From Mesobacillus foraminis (GTDB taxonomy: Bacteria; Bacillota; Bacilli; Bacillales; Cytobacillaceae): a stretch of 35,836 nucleotides of DNA. Positions 32,994 to 35,836 of this stretch are shown one piece after another (position 1 is the stretch's first letter; every line of letters starts with the position of its first letter). The DNA is taken from NCBI RefSeq assembly GCF_004340465.1, contig NZ_SLVV01000020.1, positions 1-35,836 of the forward strand. Reading direction: 5' to 3'. The notes under the pieces were generated by a model. It did no database searches. It was not told where the DNA came from and saw only the letters and a program-made list of their open reading frames with translations. The translations under genes and the position numbers were made by a program.

Positions 32994-33029
32994 TGGTATA
33001 TAGTATTACCAATTAGCGTCACTTGTCAA
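32994..33029 (-). promoter_or_regulatory. Promoter and operator of the PadR/DUF1048 pair
   Basis: -35 TTGACA (33029-33024), 18-base spacer, -10 TACTAT (33005-33000). The -10 is covered by the inverted repeat TGGTA-N8-TACCA (32994-33011), a plausible PadR site that would cause autorepression. Confidence 0.75.
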
Positions 33030-33117
33030 TAAAACATTACGTCAAAAAAGCCCTTATCACAACCTCAATGGTGTTTTATCAAATTTAACAGCTTAGACAC
33101 TAGCCAGACCACACGCG

Positions 33118-33444
33118 TTATTTTCCTAAAGTAAAGCTAAAAAATTTAAAAAGAATTGGTGAAGGGTTTGACACCAAGAACTCGCTCATTGTCTTGGACT
33201 GGCTTACATGGTTAAAAAACAAAAAGAGGATTAATAGTACAAACGGTCTCGACCTAACAAAATAAGCTACCTTCAAGGCTTCTAAAAATGAATGTACATT
33301 AAACAACTGCCTTTTTAAAAACAACAGTATAGTTCTAAAGAAAGTGTACAAAAAAAGAGCTAATCCTCTTGGATCAACTCTAAAAATAGAATAAGATCTA
33401 TGTTCTGTATGAAGATTCATTACAGGAAAGAAATCAAAACTCAT
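33118..33444 (-). CDS. Doubtful membrane-like ORF, 108 aa
   Basis: Open frame starting MSFDFFPVMNLHTEHRSYSI with GGGAG 6 bases upstream, and long hydrophobic stretches (LALFLYTFFRTILLFL, FVLLILFLFF). No family recognised. A second frame just upstream (MLHELGVDQVDKLMGVKNEF) ends in the same area, so this may be the 3' part of a frameshifted gene. AT-rich DNA gives hydrophobic frames by chance, so confidence is low. Confidence 0.3.
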   Translation of the reverse strand: MSFDFFPVMNLHTEHRSYSIFRVDPRGLALFLYTFFRTILLFLKRQLFNVHSFLEALKVAYFVRSRPFVLLILFLFFNHVSQSKTMSEFLVSNPSPILFKFFSFTLGK

Positions 33445-33529
33445 TTTTAACTCCCATAAGCTTATCAACTTGGTCAACACCAAGCTCATGCAGCATAATT
33501 CCCCTCTATAAATGGGTATCTGACCACTT

Positions 33530-33705
33530 CTTGTTCCACAAACCAGCCCACTTCGCTTTATAAAAAAAACTACTAATTAAAGCAGGATCTATACCTCTTG
33601 CACCAGTTGGAAACCAAGCTTGTCTCTATCAAATTCTTTTTCAATACAGTCGTAAGTGTCTAGGAAACTACTTTTATCCTTGCCGAACGACCTCCCCTTC
33701 TCTAC
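33530..33705 (-). pseudogene. Decayed gene fragments
   Basis: Minus-strand frames read VEKGRSFGKDKSSFLDTYDC, IEKEFDRDKLGFQLV, a break, then IDPALISSFFYKAKWAGLWN, KKWSDTHL and a stop. These look like successive parts of one protein split by a frameshift. No family recognised; it may belong with the doubtful frame at 33118-33444. Confidence 0.35.
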
Positions 33706-33753
33706 TTACGAGCATCTAAAGCTGCCATTAAAAAGTTCAAAATAATTACAAGT

Positions 33754-33982
33754 TTAGTTTGTCTCTGAAGGTATAGCTTTAAAAACCAATTGAAATCCCA
33801 TATCCTTTTCTTTAATGAAAGATGTTAGATTAACAAATTTTATTTTACGGAGTTCTTTATCGAAAAAAGTAAGGATCTCCCCTTCTCTTAAGTCGAATTG
33901 ATTCAATAATCTTTGCATTTGCTAAGGGGGAGACTTTAAATATTTCATTCGTCATTTTATCCATAAATTCAAGTTTAAACAA
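33754..33982 (-). pseudogene. Frameshifted gene, about 76 codons
   Basis: GGAGGTGACC precedes a TTG (33982) opening the frame FKLEFMDKMTNEIFKVSPLA, NAK; one frameshift later it continues RLLNQFDLREGEILTFFDKE, LRKIKFVNLTSFIKEKDMGF, QLVFKAIPSETN and TAA at 33754. The two halves join well if one base is changed. Family unknown. Confidence 0.5.
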
Positions 33983-34175
33983 GAAGGTCACCTCCATAAA
34001 AAGATGATAACTCAAACCGGATGTTATTGGGCCTTTAGTTTTGTCAATATAAGAGCTAATTTACCTGGAAATGCATCTGTTAATTTGGAAAACCATTATA
34101 GTTGTAGTTAGAGGGAAAGTGATATGTAGGGGTAACACAAAAACAAGTAATAATTTTTTATAAACTTTGTCCTTC

Positions 34176-34208
34176 CCCGTTAAACGGGAAAGCTGCCCAG
34201 AGCTTTTT
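34176..34208 (+). terminator. Palindrome and terminator-like hairpin
   Basis: CCCGTT-A-AACGGG (34176-34188) followed directly by AAAGCT-GCCCAG-AGCTTTTT (34189-34208). No gene upstream on the plus strand is supported. Confidence 0.4.
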
Positions 34209-34210
34209 GG

Positions 34211-35517
34211 CTTTATCCTTTTTTAATCATTAGTGTTTAATTAAGATGCTTCCCTATACTCTATTATTTTCAAAATGTCATCAATTGTACCCTGGTGTTA
34301 AATATATCGTTAAATTACAGGTGGGAAAAATAATAATATATTCATTTTTATTAATGATAATATTTATATTTTCCTTAATAAATATAATAACATTTATTAT
34401 TCAAGTGTATAAAAAGGCGTGCATTATAAAAAAGTCAAAATAACTATTTAAATCTGCTACAGATTGGATAAGCATACATCCCCCCTTCCAAATTTTTAGA
34501 GGTAAATCCTTTTAATACTATCATCAAGAATCTAGATAATAACTATTTTAATTGCTCTTTAATAATAACCAGAATCTTCGATTACAGTAGTTGAAATATA
34601 TTCAAAAGCATACAATTTTTATATCCATTAGCACGGCACTCTTTAAAAAATATGAAAATCAAAATGTCCAAGTATAAGTCATGTTAAATACCCTTTTGTG
34701 GAACTAGTTTGGGAAATATAGATGTGTTTAAGCTCCCCCACCCTTTTACATTAGGAAACAATAATCCATAAGAAGTGTTACCTTGGATTTATGTTCTTTT
34801 ATTAGTATCGAACTAGGATTTACTCAGCCTCTGTAGAAAATTAGCTGTGCAGGTGAAATCGCACTAAAAAAAATAAAATGACCGTATTTATAAATCTAGA
34901 TATACTCCAAAATCTATATTACTTTTTATTCTGGGTTTGACCGGTAAAACGAAGAATTATTAGTAATCAACCTGATTATAACTTATATCTTTTTCGGATC
35001 TAAAAGGTTTAATGATCGGACACCTTCATCGTTCTGTATAGTAAATAAAATTACATTCATCTTTGTGTTTATAATTGATAGAGAGAAATTTTAATTCTGT
35101 TATAATGGGTATGCCCTACTAACAAGATGAACTTATTCATATACATACCAAGTTTGAAAAACAAAAAGGTTTCAATATAGTGTTTATTATACCTGGTTCT
35201 TAAATGGTATACCTGATGTTGTTACCTATAATCGCAGAACAGGCCGAACTTTATTACTGCGCAAACATTTTAAATTTTTTTAGTTCCCATTGTATTTCTG
35301 TTGGTACTTAACACTCTACGGGTTTTCAAAGCCTATTCGGAAGGTTTTGAAACATACGAAATATAGATTCAGAACCCTTCGAACAACCTAAATTCCGAAA
35401 CGTTTTGGTAATTAATATTAATATTAACATTATTAACTAAAATATTTTTTTACTAAGTACCTCCATTTTAAGTTCGCCTTATTAACATTAATTAAACATA
35501 AATGACTACAATAATAT
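34211..35517. other. AT-rich, no gene supported
   Basis: About 1.3 kb with only short hydrophobic frames (one of 65 codons at 34246-34443 without a ribosome site). An imperfect inverted repeat (TTCGGAAGG...CCCTTCGAA) lies near 35338-35390. From 35410 the composition shifts to AT-only stretches leading into the repeats. Confidence 0.5.
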
Positions 35518-35836
35518 GAACAATATCAAGAACAAAGATATTATTGTTATTGTTAACTTTACTATATTTAATAGTGTTTATGTTTGTTTGATATAAACAT
35601 TAATGAATCCAATGATGTACATGATTTTAATAACAAGAATAGTATCATTATTATTAACAATATTGTATTTAATAACGTTTATGTTTTCTTAACACAAACA
35701 AGAACAATATCAAGAACAAAAATGTAATTGTTATTGTTTATATTAATATAAGTAACAACATTTATGTTTGTTTGATATAAACATGAATGATTACATTGAT
35801 GTAGATGATATTAATAACGAGAATATTATCATTATT
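35518..35836. repeat. 184-bp direct repeat, AT-rich, runs off the window
   Basis: GAACAATATCAAGAACAAA begins at 35518 and again at 35702; ATGTTTGTTTGATATAAACA begins at 35580 and 35764: the same 184-base offset. Inside each unit a half-copy (TATTTAATA..GTTTATGTTT) recurs at an offset of 101, so the unit itself looks like an old duplication. There are many short palindromes such as ATGTTT/AAACAT. The second unit is cut by the window end. No coding potential. Confidence 0.85.

Noticed and set aside
34246-34443. 65-codon hydrophobic plus-strand frame
   Set aside because: No ribosome site; AT-rich DNA readily gives such isoleucine/lysine-rich frames.

Overview
The window looks like about 36 kb of a mobilizable theta-type plasmid from a Bacillaceae host, probably close to Peribacillus (Bacillus simplex group). 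Evidence for a Bacillus-type host: the first 85 bases are the 5' end of a 16S rRNA gene whose V1 stretch resembles that group (from memory, not a database search); there are strong AGGAGG ribosome sites, sigma-A promoters, and CsaA, AbrB, HxlR, PadR and SinI-type genes. Evidence for a plasmid: a Rep_3/RepB-type initiator inside a large iteron array, a MOBQ relaxase with an adjacent nic-type oriT, mobilization accessory genes and an ArdC-like antirestriction gene. The window starts inside an rRNA operon and ends inside a long AT-rich repeat, two places where assemblies commonly break.

Layout. 1-350: 16S 5' end, leader and two promoters, reading leftwards. 0.5-4.8 kb: small hypotheticals and a membrane-anchored spermidine-synthase-like protein. 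5.1-9.6 kb: mobilization block (small coupled ORF, ArdC-like protein, relaxase, oriT, two coiled-coil accessory proteins). 9.8-16.5 kb: a sugar-acid operon (Ldh-type oxidoreductase, KDG kinase, KDPG aldolase, TRAP transporter PQM) with a divergent FadR-type GntR regulator and palindromic operators. 16.5-18.1 kb: decayed DNA. 18.1-20 kb: replication origin and Rep. 20.1-24.5 kb: AbrB-like regulator, secreted MBL-fold protein plus DUF3006, a hairpin array, ATP-dependent DNA ligase and CsaA. 24.9-31.5 kb: two IS110-family elements in the same orientation flanking SDR/HxlR and PadR/DUF2812 modules. 31.8-32.06 kb: a c-di-GMP-I riboswitch driving a 40-residue SinI-like anti-repressor. 32.2-33.0 kb: PadR/DUF1048 module. 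33.1-35.4 kb: decayed, AT-rich DNA. 35.5 kb to the end: a 184-bp direct repeat.

Most interesting points. (1) The riboswitch-SinI unit is a compact c-di-GMP to biofilm-regulator link, with a hairpin that would hide the ribosome site and shares bases with the aptamer's closing stem. (2) Both IS110 copies carry a structured RNA 3' of the transposase whose loops match the target and donor sequences at the element's own ends, so target and donor guides of a bridge/seek RNA can be assigned, with a compensatory base change between the copies. One copy has lost its catalytic serine region but keeps the RNA. (3) An rRNA operon appears to be linked to a plasmid replicon. (4) The sugar-acid operon lacks the enzyme that would make KDG, but has three copies of the same operator core.
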